From assembly GCA_017474455.1 (NCBI GenBank), contig JAFVHP010000011.1:186001-250000 (forward strand): a stretch of DNA of 64,000 nucleotides, given 5' to 3'. Under the pieces are notes generated by a model. It saw only the letters and a program-made list of their open reading frames with translations. It did no database searches and was not told where the DNA came from. This document shows positions 44,676-54,280 of the stretch, piece by piece. This DNA comes from Lachnospiraceae bacterium (lineage in GTDB: Bacteria; Bacillota; Clostridia; Lachnospirales; Lachnospiraceae). Each line of letters opens with the position of its first letter. Position 1 is the stretch's first letter. Position numbers and translations under genes: made by a program.

Positions 44676-46124
44676 ATGAGGTCAATACTGTTCGCGGCTT
44701 CCGAAGGTGTGCCGTATATCAAAACCGGAGGTCTGGCCGATGTTGTCGGATCGCTGCCGGTGGCTATTGACAAAGAATACTATGATGTGAGGGTCATTCT
44801 CCCCAAATATTCATGCATGAAGCAGGAGATCAAGGACCGGATGGAATTTGTCTGCAGCTTTTACATGGATTTCAACTGGAGAAGCATGTATGTTGGCATC
44901 CTTAAGACGGTAACTGATGGGATCACATGCTATTTTGTTGACAACGAAGAACTTTTCTCCTCAGATAAAGTCTATACGGACGATCCGCTTTTCGAGATCA
45001 AGAGATTCGCGTTCTTCTCAAAAGCAGTTCTTTCCGCGCTTCCGCTGCTCGGCTTCAGGCCGGACCTGATCCACTGCCATGACTGGCAGACGGGCCTGAT
45101 TCCCGTATACCTGAAGGAACGGTTCCAGGATAATGACTTTTTCCGCGGGATCAAGAGCGTTATGACGATCCATAACCTCAAGTTCCAGGGCAAATGGGGC
45201 ATCAATGACGTCGAGAATATAACGGGTCTTTCCGGATACTATTTCACACCGGATAAACTGGAAGCCTACAGGGATGCCAATCTCTTGAAAGGCGGCCTTG
45301 TCTATGCGGATGCCATTACGACTGTTTCTCCCACTTACGCAAAAGAGATCCGTACGCCTTTCTACGGAGAGGGACTGGACGGTCTGCTGAACGCCAGAGC
45401 AGGAGACTTAAGAGGTATTCTGAACGGTATAGACTATACAGCCTACGATCCTTCGAATGATAAGTTCATACCTCACCAGTATGACGCGTCCAATTTCAGG
45501 AAGATCAAGATCAAGAACAAGAGGGAACTCCAGAAACAGCTCGGACTGGCGGAAGATGACAAGTGCTTCCTGATCGGTATCGTATCCAGACTTTCTGACC
45601 AGAAAGGTTTCGATCTGATCGCGTATGTACTGGAAGAGATGCTCTGCAACGACGCGATCCAGATAGCTGTCCTGGGAACCGGCGAAGAGCAGTACGAGAA
45701 CATGTTCCGCTATTTCGCATGGAAATACGGTGAGAAGATCTCGGCGAACATCTATTATTCCGAGGAACTTTCACACAGGATCTATGCCGGATGCGACGCG
45801 TTCCTGATGCCTTCGCTGTTTGAACCCTGCGGGCTCAGCCAGCTGATGGCTCTGCGCTACGGTACTGTCCCGATCGTCAGGGAGACCGGCGGCCTTGCAG
45901 ATACTGTAGTGCCTTACAACCGTTATACAGGTGAAGGAACAGGGTTCTCATTCGCCAATTACAACGCACATGAGATGATGAGCGCGGTCCGCTATGCGGA
46001 GTCCATCTACTACGATCACAAGCGTGACTGGAATAAGATCGTGGAAAGAGCCATGGCTGCCGACTTCTCATGGAAGGTATCCGCCGGTGCGTACCAGGAA
46101 ATGTATGACTGGCTGATCGGGTAA
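44676..46124 (+). CDS. glgA: Glycogen synthase (ADP-glucose type)
   Basis: A 482-residue GT5 enzyme adding glucose from ADP-glucose to glycogen. The donor-site loop KTGGLADVVGSLP is at residues 15-27, HDWQTGLIPVYL lies in the N-domain and the GT-B C-domain has SRLSDQKGFDL and FEPCGLSQL. ATG 44676 follows AAAGGAG; a longer frame lacks this signal. No glgC or glgB is adjacent. A perfect AGAAGT-G-ACTTCT palindrome upstream (44607-44619) may be an operator. Confidence 0.95.
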   Translation: MRSILFAASEGVPYIKTGGLADVVGSLPVAIDKEYYDVRVILPKYSCMKQEIKDRMEFVCSFYMDFNWRSMYVGILKTVTDGITCYFVDNEELFSSDKVYTDDPLFEIKRFAFFSKAVLSALPLLGFRPDLIHCHDWQTGLIPVYLKERFQDNDFFRGIKSVMTIHNLKFQGKWGINDVENITGLSGYYFTPDKLEAYRDANLLKGGLVYADAITTVSPTYAKEIRTPFYGEGLDGLLNARAGDLRGILNGIDYTAYDPSNDKFIPHQYDASNFRKIKIKNKRELQKQLGLAEDDKCFLIGIVSRLSDQKGFDLIAYVLEEMLCNDAIQIAVLGTGEEQYENMFRYFAWKYGEKISANIYYSEELSHRIYAGCDAFLMPSLFEPCGLSQLMALRYGTVPIVRETGGLADTVVPYNRYTGEGTGFSFANYNAHEMMSAVRYAESIYYDHKRDWNKIVERAMAADFSWKVSAGAYQEMYDWLIG

Positions 46125-46128
46125 CCGG

Positions 46129-47805
46129 ATGCATATAGTCGGTATCCATCTTGACCAGGCATCAGGAGAAGGGCAGAACAGAACATTCGTGCAGGCCGGT
46201 ATTCTGGCCGGCGCGAGCATCGTTGTCAGGATCATCGGCCTGCTGTACCGTTCACCGCTCACCGCCATTATCGGAGATGAGGGTAACGGATATTACGGGC
46301 TGGCTTATAATATCTATACGATCGTTCTGCTGATATCTTCATACAGCATCCCGTCGGCCATATCCAAGATCATGGCTGAGAAGCTGGCGCTGGAACATTA
46401 TAAGAGTGCGCGGAGAGTGTTTGTCTGCGCACTCTTTTATGCCCTTGCGGCAGGACTTGCGGCGAGCCTTTTCCTGTTTTTCGCGGCGCCTGTCCTTGTA
46501 CCTGCCACTTCCGTGCCTGTACTGAGGGTGTTTGCCCCGACCATATTCATATTCGGCATACTGGGTGTGCTGAGGGGGTTTTTTCAGGCACACAGGACAA
46601 TGATGCCGACATCCGTATCCCAGATACTGGAGCAGTTGGCAAACGCGATCGTCAGTATCGCAGCCGCATGGCTGCTTATACAGACGGTCAGGGAGACCAT
46701 GCCGGCAAAAGCACCGCTGTACGGTGCGATCGGCTCAGCGCTGGGCACCGGCGCAGGTGTACTGATAGCCCTCCTGTTCATGGCCTGGTGCTATCTGGTA
46801 AATGTGGACCTTTTAAAGAACAGGATCTACTCGGATAAGACCGAGCCGGAATCATACCGGTCGATCATGATACAGACGGTCAGGAATATAACACCGTTTA
46901 TCATGAGCAGTTTTATCCTGAACTTGACGACATCCCTGAACCAGACGATCTATATAAAAATGATGATCAATACCCATGGCGCGGACGAGATAGCGGTCAC
47001 CACCATGTACGGTCTTTTTTCCAACAAGGCAGTCGTCATCACCAATATACCGATCTCCATTGCAACGGCAGTATCTGCTGCCATCATTCCCGGTATATCC
47101 ACGGCCTTTGCCCGCGGCGACCTGGATGAGACAAGGTCCAGATGCAGAAACGCGAACCGCATGACATTTATGATCGCCATGCCCTGTACGATAGGGCTGA
47201 TGGTCTTTGCCTGGCCGGTCACGCTCCTTCTGTTCCCGCAGATGATGACGCTGGAAACAGCTTCTTCGCTTCTGGCCGTTCTGTCGATCACAGTTGTCTT
47301 TTATTCTGTATCCACTGTGACCAACGCTGTGCTTCAGGGTATCGGCAGGATGCATATGCCCCTGGTCAGCGCCGGGATAGCCCTTGTGATCCAGACGGTC
47401 CTTCTCGTCCTTCTGGTCAGGTATACGGATATGGGGATCTATTCACTTGTCCTGGTCAGTATTATTTATTCTGTACTTATTTTTATTTTCAATATGCTCT
47501 TCATCAGGAAGTATCTGAAAGTGCGGGAGGATGTGCTCGGAGATTACGCGCTCCCGCTGCTGGCATCCATGATCATGGGGGTCGGTTCGATCACTTTATA
47601 TATCATTATTTTCAAACTTGCGTCGCTGTCCGTAAGCAGTCTGTATTTTGTGAATGTGATCGCCATTTTCCCTTCGATCATCGTTGCCATAATGCTGTAT
47701 TTCTTTGTACTGATACGATTTGGCGTCATCGGCACGGATGATTTTCTTGCCCTTCCCAAGGGAAGGTTCATTGTCAGAGTGTTAAGACGCCTGCGCTGGA
47801 TCTGA
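46129..47805 (+). CDS. Polysaccharide/lipid II flippase of the SpoVB-YtgP (MOP) family
   Basis: A 558-residue polytopic protein with about 14 membrane helices. The N-terminal FVQAGILAGASIVVRIIGLLYR and SYSIPSAISKIMAEK blocks are typical of the YtgP/SpoVB branch of the MOP exporters, some of which flip lipid II (MurJ function) in Gram-positive bacteria. It could therefore serve peptidoglycan synthesis or export another undecaprenyl-linked glycan. It starts 4 bp after the glgA stop, and rqcH follows in the same direction. Confidence 0.88.
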   Translation: MHIVGIHLDQASGEGQNRTFVQAGILAGASIVVRIIGLLYRSPLTAIIGDEGNGYYGLAYNIYTIVLLISSYSIPSAISKIMAEKLALEHYKSARRVFVCALFYALAAGLAASLFLFFAAPVLVPATSVPVLRVFAPTIFIFGILGVLRGFFQAHRTMMPTSVSQILEQLANAIVSIAAAWLLIQTVRETMPAKAPLYGAIGSALGTGAGVLIALLFMAWCYLVNVDLLKNRIYSDKTEPESYRSIMIQTVRNITPFIMSSFILNLTTSLNQTIYIKMMINTHGADEIAVTTMYGLFSNKAVVITNIPISIATAVSAAIIPGISTAFARGDLDETRSRCRNANRMTFMIAMPCTIGLMVFAWPVTLLLFPQMMTLETASSLLAVLSITVVFYSVSTVTNAVLQGIGRMHMPLVSAGIALVIQTVLLVLLVRYTDMGIYSLVLVSIIYSVLIFIFNMLFIRKYLKVREDVLGDYALPLLASMIMGVGSITLYIIIFKLASLSVSSLYFVNVIAIFPSIIVAIMLYFFVLIRFGVIGTDDFLALPKGRFIVRVLRRLRWI

Positions 47806-47807
47806 AC

Positions 47808-49640
47808 ATGGCTTTTGACGGAATAACTGCAGCGGCACTTACAGCCGAACTCAGCAGTGAGATAAAAGACGGGCGTATCGCGAAGATTGCCCAGACGCAG
47901 AAGGACGAGCTTTTGATCACCATACGGCGGGACAGGGATGCCGGGGCAGGGCAGACAAAGCTGTACCTGTCGGCGAATCCTTCCCTGCCTCTGTGTTATC
48001 TGACGGATGAGAACATCGCGTCACCGCAGAACGCGCCTGCTTTCTGCATGCTGCTCAGGAAATATCTGACAGGAGGGAGGATAACCGGGATCACACAGCC
48101 TTCGCTTGAGCGTGTGATCCGTTTCGATATCGAACACAGGAATGAGATGGGTGATCTGTGCACACATACGCTGATCATTGAGCTCATGGGCAAGCATTCC
48201 AATATCATCCTCACTGAGACGGACCGGGAATCGGGTCAAGAGACGGTCGTCGACGCCATCCGGCATGTTTCTTCCATGATGAGCTCCGTGAGGGAAGTCC
48301 TGCCGGGGAGGATATATTTTATCCCCGAGACCAGGAGCAAATCCGACCCGCTTTCGGAGACGGCGGAGGGCTTTGCGCGGAGGATGCAGGAAGAGGGCCT
48401 TAAGAACAGGGACGCGAGAGGTTTCCTGATGAACGCGTACCAGGGCATTTCGGGCATATCCGCTTCGGAGATCGCAAAAGACACGGACGAGAGAAAATGT
48501 GTCTGCGAACTGGATATACCGGAAAGAGACGCGCTTTGGGATAATTTCTGTTCGGTCATGGATAGGATAAGGAAGGCCGATTACGACCCCGTCGTTTATT
48601 ATAGCACCAACGCTGCCGGCGTGACGGAGCCGGCAGAATACAGTCCTTTCCCGTTCGATACGCTGCGGGATATGGAAGTGAAGCGCATCAGTCCGCTGAG
48701 CGCCCTGCTCAGGGAGTACTACCGGGAAAAGAACCTCGTCAGCCGTATCCGGCAGAGATCCGCCGATCTGCGCCATCTGACGGCGACGCTGCTGGAAAGG
48801 TGCGTGCATAAATACGATCTGCAGAAAAAGCAGATGGAGGACACCAAAAAGCGCGAAAAAGACAAGCTGTACGGTGAACTGATCCTGGCGAATACCTGGC
48901 AGATCCCGGCCGGCGCGTCGGAATTTGAAGCGGATAATTATTATACCGGGGAAAAGGTACTGATAAAACTGGATCCGGAACTGACGCCCTCTGAGAACGC
49001 GGTCAGGTATTATGACCGGTATGCCAAAAGAAAACGTACGGAAGAAGCGCTGGAGAAGTTTCTGGAAGAAGGACTGCAGCAGATCGAGGAGCTTAAAGGG
49101 ATCCAGACATCACTGGAGTTCGCCCAGAGCGACAGTGATCTTTCCCAGATCAGGCTGGAACTGGAAGAGCAGGGATACCTGAAAAAGAATACGCAGCAGG
49201 CAAAAGGAGAAAAGAGGCAGGGCCGCAAAGCGGCGAAGCAAAAAGACACGGTATCCCGGCCGCTGCATTATATCAGCAGCGACGGATATGACCTGTATGT
49301 GGGAAAGAATAATATCCAGAATGACGAGGTCTCGTTCCGCCTCGCCGGCGGGGGCGATCTGTGGTTCCATGCCAATGATATTCCCGGTTCCCACGTGATA
49401 GCAAAAACAGCCGGCAGGAAGATGGAAGAGCTGCCGGACAGGCTTTTTGAGGAAGCGGCTTCTCTGGCGGCATATTATTCCGCCGGCAGGAACCAGTCCA
49501 AGGTGGAGATCGATTACCTCGAGAGAAGGAACCTGAAAAAGCCGCAGGGGGCCAAGCCTGGATTTGTCATTTATCACACGAATTATTCCATTCTGGCAAG
49601 GCCGGATATATCCGCACTGCAAAAGGCGGACACAGAGTGA
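47808..49640 (+). CDS. rqcH: Ribosome quality-control factor RqcH (NFACT)
   Basis: A 610-residue NEMF/Tae2/FbpA family protein. The NFACT-N domain begins at DGITAAALTAEL, the middle is a long coiled coil (about 390-460), and the C-terminal NFACT-R domain has DLWFHANDIPGSHVI near residues 520-534. RqcH binds split 50S subunits with stalled peptidyl-tRNA and adds alanine tails for degradation. Older annotations call it fibronectin-binding protein. It starts 2 bp after the flippase stop. Confidence 0.95.
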   Translation: MAFDGITAAALTAELSSEIKDGRIAKIAQTQKDELLITIRRDRDAGAGQTKLYLSANPSLPLCYLTDENIASPQNAPAFCMLLRKYLTGGRITGITQPSLERVIRFDIEHRNEMGDLCTHTLIIELMGKHSNIILTETDRESGQETVVDAIRHVSSMMSSVREVLPGRIYFIPETRSKSDPLSETAEGFARRMQEEGLKNRDARGFLMNAYQGISGISASEIAKDTDERKCVCELDIPERDALWDNFCSVMDRIRKADYDPVVYYSTNAAGVTEPAEYSPFPFDTLRDMEVKRISPLSALLREYYREKNLVSRIRQRSADLRHLTATLLERCVHKYDLQKKQMEDTKKREKDKLYGELILANTWQIPAGASEFEADNYYTGEKVLIKLDPELTPSENAVRYYDRYAKRKRTEEALEKFLEEGLQQIEELKGIQTSLEFAQSDSDLSQIRLELEEQGYLKKNTQQAKGEKRQGRKAAKQKDTVSRPLHYISSDGYDLYVGKNNIQNDEVSFRLAGGGDLWFHANDIPGSHVIAKTAGRKMEELPDRLFEEAASLAAYYSAGRNQSKVEIDYLERRNLKKPQGAKPGFVIYHTNYSILARPDISALQKADTE

Positions 49641-49654
49641 GGGCATCGTCAGCC

Positions 49655-49684
49655 TTGACGGTATCTTTTCGGAATGTTTATAAT
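49655..49684 (+). promoter_or_regulatory. Promoter of the yicC-remA-gmk housekeeping run
   Basis: TTGACG (49655-49660), 18-bp spacer, TATAAT (49679-49684). A small CGTCA/TGACG hairpin just upstream overlaps the -35 box and could weakly end rqcH transcripts. Confidence 0.7.
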
Positions 49685-49734
49685 GTTTTGATTCAGTGTA
49701 TCGATCATGTCTTTAAATGTATGGGTGGTTGAAT

Positions 49735-50613
49735 ATGGTCAGAAGTATGACGGGGTACGGGCATGCGGAAGCAGTCCGAAATGATATAAAGGTAACGGCG
49801 GAGATCAAGTCCGTCAACAACCGGTATCTGGACGTAAATGTAAGGATGCCAAGATCCCTGAATGCCTTTGAGTCACAGGTCCGTTCTCTCCTGAAGGAAT
49901 TTGCCGACAGGGGAAAGATCGATTGTTACATTTCCATAGAAGATACAGGGGAAAACCGTGTAAAAGTCATTTATGATCATGCCGCGGCCGGTCAGTATCT
50001 CGAAGCGCTCAGGCAGATATCGGAAGAGTTTTCCGTTCCGCTCAACGTAGACGCCTCCGCGCTTTCCTCCTATCCGGATGTCCTTACTCTGGAACAGAAA
50101 GAGGAAGATGCGGAAGAACTGATGGAACTGATCACGGAGGCCGTGAATGCGGCCGGTGAACAGTTTGCCGCTTCCAGGGAAAAAGAAGGAGAGTTCCTGA
50201 AGGAGGATATTCTGGCAAAGCTGGATATCCTGCAGGACGAGCTTTCCTTCATCAGCAGCCGCGCACCGGAACTGGTGGCGGCGTACCGGGCGGGGCTTAT
50301 GGCCAAAGTGAAGGAGCTCCTCGATGACAGGACGATCGATGAAGGCAGGATCCTGCAGGAAGTCACGATCTATGCCGACAGGGTCAGTATCGATGAAGAG
50401 ATCGTACGGCTCCGCAGCCATATCGACGCGGTCAGGGAAGCTTTCGACGCAAAGGGAAGCATAGGGAAAAAGCTGGATTTCCTTGCACAGGAAATGAACA
50501 GGGAGAGCAACACGATACTGTCCAAAACAGACGATATCGATACCGGATCGCATGCGATCGAACTCAAGACAGTCGTTGAGAAGATCCGGGAACAGGTACA
50601 GAATATTGAGTAG
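49735..50613 (+). CDS. YicC/YloC-family endoribonuclease
   Basis: A 292-residue YicC-type protein. The hallmark MVRSMTGYGHAEA begins the chain; SVNNRYLDVNVRMPR follows, and the C-terminal LDFLAQEMNRESNTILSK is the conserved end block. Family members are hexameric RNases that help degrade small RNAs. ATG 49735 gives the family start; ATG 49717 would add six residues. It heads a run yicC-remA-gmk-rpoZ, a usual Firmicute order. Confidence 0.92.
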   Translation: MVRSMTGYGHAEAVRNDIKVTAEIKSVNNRYLDVNVRMPRSLNAFESQVRSLLKEFADRGKIDCYISIEDTGENRVKVIYDHAAAGQYLEALRQISEEFSVPLNVDASALSSYPDVLTLEQKEEDAEELMELITEAVNAAGEQFAASREKEGEFLKEDILAKLDILQDELSFISSRAPELVAAYRAGLMAKVKELLDDRTIDEGRILQEVTIYADRVSIDEEIVRLRSHIDAVREAFDAKGSIGKKLDFLAQEMNRESNTILSKTDDIDTGSHAIELKTVVEKIREQVQNIE

Positions 50614-50872
50614 GCTGATCCCGATCGGCTTCGGGAATGTCGTCAATTCAGACAGGATCATTGCGATCGTTTCTCCGGATTCGGCGCCGGTAAAGCGCCT
50701 CTGCCAGAGGGCAAAGGAGAACGGGAAGAGCATTGACGCAACGCAGGGCAGAAGGACCAGGGCTGTGATCGTCATGGAAAACGAGTCCGTGATACTGTCG
50801 GCTCTTCTGCCTGATACGATAAGGAGCAGGGCTGAGCAGCCCGTTGCCAGGATGCAGGAGGAACTGCAGTGA
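50606..50872 (+). CDS. remA: Extracellular matrix regulator RemA-like (DUF370)
   Basis: An 88-residue RemA-family protein. LIPIGFGNVVNSDRIIAIVS, then PDSAPVKRL and DATQGRRTRAVIVM match the family closely. In Bacillus RemA activates matrix and osmoprotection genes as an octameric DNA-binding ring. A TTG at 50606 gives the expected length; no ATG is suitably placed except one at 50552 deep in yicC. It overlaps yicC by 8 bp and gmk by 4 bp. Confidence 0.88.
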   Translation: MSRLIPIGFGNVVNSDRIIAIVSPDSAPVKRLCQRAKENGKSIDATQGRRTRAVIVMENESVILSALLPDTIRSRAEQPVARMQEELQ

Positions 50873-51522
50873 CAAGAGGTGATCTGATCGTGATCTCCGG
50901 CTTTTCGGGAGCCGGGAAAGGGACCCTGATGCGGGCGCTCATGGAAAAGCACAGCGAATTCTGCCTGTCCGTTTCCATGACGACCAGGAAGCCGCGTGAA
51001 TCCGAAGTTGACGGCAGGGAGTACTATTTCGTCAGCCGTGAAGAGTTCGAAGAGCGCATCCGAAAAGGCATGTTCCTGGAATATGCCACGTATGTCGGCA
51101 ATTATTACGGAACTCCGCTCGACTATGTGGAGAAAATGCTTGACGAAGGGCGCAGCGTGATACTTGAGATAGAAGTGCAGGGCGCCCTGCAGATCAGGGA
51201 AAAAGTGCCGGACGCTGTGCTGATGTTCGTGACGACACCGGATATCGAGACCCTGTATGCCCGCCTTAAGGGCAGGGGTACAGAGAATGAAGAAACCATC
51301 ATGCGCAGGCTCGGCCAGGCTGCCGTTGAAGCGGAAATGATCGGGCAGTACGATTATATAGTAGTGAATGATGAAGTGGACAGATGTGCGGACAGGATGT
51401 ATGCTATGATCTGTGCCGCCAAATCAGCTCCCGTAAGAAACGCGGAGCTGGTGGAAACTCTGAAGAAAGACCTTGCAGCGGTACTTGGGAATAAACAGAC
51501 GGTTAAAGGAGAGCAATCATGA
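50869..51522 (+). CDS. gmk: Guanylate kinase
   Basis: A 217-residue kinase that phosphorylates GMP to GDP. The P-loop FSGAGKGTL is at residues 12-20, SMTTRKPRESEVDGREYYF binds GMP, and LEIEVQGA is conserved. The GTG start at 50869 overlaps the remA stop and follows CAGGAGGAAC. Length is normal. Confidence 0.96.
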   Translation: MTRGDLIVISGFSGAGKGTLMRALMEKHSEFCLSVSMTTRKPRESEVDGREYYFVSREEFEERIRKGMFLEYATYVGNYYGTPLDYVEKMLDEGRSVILEIEVQGALQIREKVPDAVLMFVTTPDIETLYARLKGRGTENEETIMRRLGQAAVEAEMIGQYDYIVVNDEVDRCADRMYAMICAAKSAPVRNAELVETLKKDLAAVLGNKQTVKGEQS

Positions 51523-51902
51523 TACACCCTTCATATGTTGATCTGATGGAAGTCGTAAATAAAGACGTTGAGGAGGGGGAAACTCCTGTTATCAACAGCA
51601 GATATTCGATCGTGATGGCAACGGCAAAACGGGCCAGGCAGCTTGTCAACCAGGACACGCCGCTCATTGAGAACGCCTATGGCAGGAAGCCGCTGTCCAT
51701 AGCCGTCGAGGAGCTGAATGAAGGCAAGATCAGGATCCTCAGTGACGAAGAAGCCGCCAGACAGGAAGAAGCTGCCAGGGCGATGCTGGAAGAAATGGAA
51801 GAAGCAGAGGACGCTGAGGAAGCGGAAGAGGAAACAGCTGCTGCAGACGGGATCCCTGCTGAAGAAGAACCTGTTTTTGAGGAGCTTCCCGAAGAGGAAT
51901 GA
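51519..51902 (+). CDS. rpoZ: RNA polymerase omega subunit with acidic C-terminal tail
   Basis: A 127-residue omega. Residues 1-75 are the folded part (NSRYSIVMATAKRARQL; KPLSIAVEELNEGKI) that chaperones the beta-prime subunit. Residues about 80-127 are a Glu/Ala-rich, highly acidic tail not needed for the fold. ATG 51519 overlaps the gmk stop (ATGA), and rimO begins within its last four bases. Confidence 0.93.
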   Translation: MIHPSYVDLMEVVNKDVEEGETPVINSRYSIVMATAKRARQLVNQDTPLIENAYGRKPLSIAVEELNEGKIRILSDEEAARQEEAARAMLEEMEEAEDAEEAEEETAAADGIPAEEEPVFEELPEEE

Positions 51903-53257
51903 AGATCCTCTTTATATCCCTCGGCTGTGACAAGAATCTGACAGACAGCGAGGAGATGCTGTCAAGACTGGCAGAAGCAGGCCATGAGAACACCGATAAC
52001 GAAGATGAAGCGGATGCTGTGGTCATCAATACCTGCTGCTTTATAGGCGACGCAAAAAAGGAGAGCATCGATACGATCCTCTCCTTTGCTGACAGACGGA
52101 CATCCGGTTCATTGAAGGCGCTGGTCATCGCCGGCTGCCTTGCCCAGCGGTATACGGAAGAGATCCGTGAACAGATCCCTGAAGTCGACGCGATCGTCGG
52201 TACGATGTCGACCGCGGACATTACCGGTGCCCTGGAGAGCGCTCTTACGCGCAGCGGAAAAGAAGCAGCCTGCTTTATTGAACCTCTCGACAGACCCCTT
52301 CCCGCGCATCATGAAAGGCTCCTTTCTACAGGCGGTCATTATGCCTATCTGAAGATCGCGGAAGGCTGTGCGAAACACTGCACTTACTGTGTGATCCCGT
52401 CGGTAAGGGGACCCTACAGATCCTACAGGATGGAAGACCTTGTCGCCGAGGCAGAAAGCCTTGCTGAAAAAGGCGTCAGGGAACTGATCCTGATCGCACA
52501 GGAAACGACGCTGTACGGAACGGATCTGTACGGACAAAAATCCCTGCATATACTGCTCGAAAAGCTTTCCCGGATCGAAGGGATCGCCTGGATCAGGCTG
52601 ATGTACTGTTATCCGGAAGAGATATACCCGGAACTGACGGATGCTATCCGGGACCTGCCCAAGGTCCTGCATTATATCGATATGCCCGTCCAGCATGCAT
52701 CCGACAGGATCCTTCGGCTCATGGGACGAAATACGAACGGAAGCGAGCTTGCCGGGATTGTGTCTGCCATCCGGGAGAAAATACCGGACATCTGCATCAG
52801 GACGACGCTTCTTAGCGGCTTTCCCGGCGAAACGGAAGAAGACCACCGGATACTGATGGAATTTGCCGCGAAAATGCGCTTCGACAGGCTGGGAGTATTT
52901 GCCTACTCAAGGGAAGAGGGGACGCCGGCTGCGCAGATGAAGCCGCAGATCACAAAAAAAGTCAAGGAAAAACGCAGAAAAGAACTGATGTTGCAGCAGC
53001 AGAAGATCGCTTTTGAAGACGCGGCGGGGATGATCGGTAAAAAGCTGCGTGTAATGGTGGAAGGCCGTGTAGCAGGGGAAAATGTCTTTGTTGCCCGGAC
53101 TTTTAGGGACGCGCCGGATGTGGACGGCTTCCTGTTTTTTGAAAGTGATACGGATCTTATGTCCGGAGATATGGCTGACGTTGTCGTGACCGGATCCAGA
53201 GAGTATGACCTTATCGGAGAGGAGATAAGAGACGATGAAAATGAATCTTCCCAATAA
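51899..53257 (+). CDS. rimO: Ribosomal protein S12 methylthiotransferase RimO
   Basis: A 452-residue radical-SAM methylthiotransferase that modifies an aspartate of S12. The N-terminal UPF0004 domain starts KILFISLGCDKNLTDSE and carries the auxiliary-cluster cysteines, the radical-SAM cluster motif is CAKHCTYC (about residue 157), and a TRAM domain closes the chain. CDKNLTDSE at the start favours RimO over MiaB. It overlaps rpoZ by 4 bp and pgsA by 23 bp. Confidence 0.95.
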   Translation: MKILFISLGCDKNLTDSEEMLSRLAEAGHENTDNEDEADAVVINTCCFIGDAKKESIDTILSFADRRTSGSLKALVIAGCLAQRYTEEIREQIPEVDAIVGTMSTADITGALESALTRSGKEAACFIEPLDRPLPAHHERLLSTGGHYAYLKIAEGCAKHCTYCVIPSVRGPYRSYRMEDLVAEAESLAEKGVRELILIAQETTLYGTDLYGQKSLHILLEKLSRIEGIAWIRLMYCYPEEIYPELTDAIRDLPKVLHYIDMPVQHASDRILRLMGRNTNGSELAGIVSAIREKIPDICIRTTLLSGFPGETEEDHRILMEFAAKMRFDRLGVFAYSREEGTPAAQMKPQITKKVKEKRRKELMLQQQKIAFEDAAGMIGKKLRVMVEGRVAGENVFVARTFRDAPDVDGFLFFESDTDLMSGDMADVVVTGSREYDLIGEEIRDDENESSQ

Positions 53258-53777
53258 ACTGACGATGCTCAGGGTCTTTATGATCCCGGTATTCGTACTG
53301 TTCATGCTGGTGAATATCACAGGACCTTACGATAAGTATATCGCGCTTGTCCTGTTTATCGCAGCGAGCCTTACGGATCTTCTGGGCGGCAAGATCGCCA
53401 GGAAATACAATCTGGTCACCAATTTCGGCAAGTTCATGGATCCTCTGGCGGACAAACTTCTGGTCTGCGCGGCGCTGATCTGCCTGCTGTCACGCGGCAT
53501 GATCCCGGCCGTCGTCGTGCTGATCATCATATCCAGGGAATTTATCATCAGCGGGTTCAGGCTGATCGCTGCGGACAGGGGCATCGTCATCGCGGCAAGT
53601 TATATCGGCAAATTCAAGACTGTAACGCAGATGGCGATGATCATCCTGATGATCGCCGATATCGAAGCGCTTCATACCCTGACGCAGATCGTTATGGTCG
53701 CGGCCGTTGTGCTGACCGTTGTATCGCTTATCGACTACATTTACAAGAACAGGTCTGTTCTGACGGATCAGGAATAA
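53235..53777 (+). CDS. pgsA: CDP-diacylglycerol-glycerol-3-phosphate phosphatidyltransferase homologue with altered metal site
   Basis: A 180-residue membrane enzyme with about five helices, by family the maker of phosphatidylglycerol phosphate. The CDP-alcohol phosphotransferase motif D-x2-D-G-x2-A-R-x8-G-x3-D-x3-D here reads TDLLGGKIAR then FGKFMDPLAD. The first Asp (48) and the later two are kept, but the second, a metal ligand, is Gly51 (GGC where GAC is expected). All else looks well conserved. ATG 53235 follows an AGGAGAT site. The change may be a sequencing error, a mutation or a real lineage feature. Confidence 0.88.
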   Translation: MKMNLPNKLTMLRVFMIPVFVLFMLVNITGPYDKYIALVLFIAASLTDLLGGKIARKYNLVTNFGKFMDPLADKLLVCAALICLLSRGMIPAVVVLIIISREFIISGFRLIAADRGIVIAASYIGKFKTVTQMAMIILMIADIEALHTLTQIVMVAAVVLTVVSLIDYIYKNRSVLTDQE

Positions 53778-53779
53778 GT

Positions 53780-54265
53780 ATGGGAACAACGCTCCAGGAA
53801 AGGGCAGTGGATCTGCTGAAGGAAAAGGGACTTTCCCTGACCCTGTGCGAGTCATGTACAGGCGGGCTCCTTGCGTCCATGATCACCGGTGTGCCCGGCG
53901 CATCAGCTGTTTTTCCCGGCAGTTTTGTAACTTATTCTCTTAAACAGAAACACCGGATGGCCGGTGTTTCAGCGACCATTCTCCGAAAAAAGGGGGCGGT
54001 CAGCGCAAAGTGCGCCAGGGCAATGGCCAGGGGAGCGGCAATGAAAACGGGCGCTGACCTGGCACTGTCCGTCACCGGCAACGCGGGTCCCGAACCGTCG
54101 GAGGACAAGCCGGTCGGGCTTGTCTATATCGGTCTTTACAGGGCCGGGAAGCATACGGAAAGAGAATGCATGTTTGAAGGGGACCGCGGCGGCATCAGGC
54201 AAAAGGCATGCGAGGAAGCGCTCCTTCTGCTTATCGAAGAGCTGGAAAAGCCGGAGCAGTCTTAA
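53780..54265 (+). CDS. pncC: CinA C-terminal domain protein, NMN amidohydrolase (PncC type)
   Basis: A 161-residue protein consisting only of the CinA C-terminal domain. LCESCTGGLLASMIT (about 22-36) and SVTGNAGPEPS are the signatures of nicotinamide-mononucleotide deamidase, used in pyridine-nucleotide salvage. The N-terminal molybdopterin-binding-like domain of full CinA is absent. It follows pgsA by 2 bp, an order usual in Firmicutes, although recA lies 13 kb away here. Confidence 0.88.
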   Translation: MGTTLQERAVDLLKEKGLSLTLCESCTGGLLASMITGVPGASAVFPGSFVTYSLKQKHRMAGVSATILRKKGAVSAKCARAMARGAAMKTGADLALSVTGNAGPEPSEDKPVGLVYIGLYRAGKHTERECMFEGDRGGIRQKACEEALLLLIEELEKPEQS

Positions 54266-54280
54266 TAAGAAAGGATCCAA

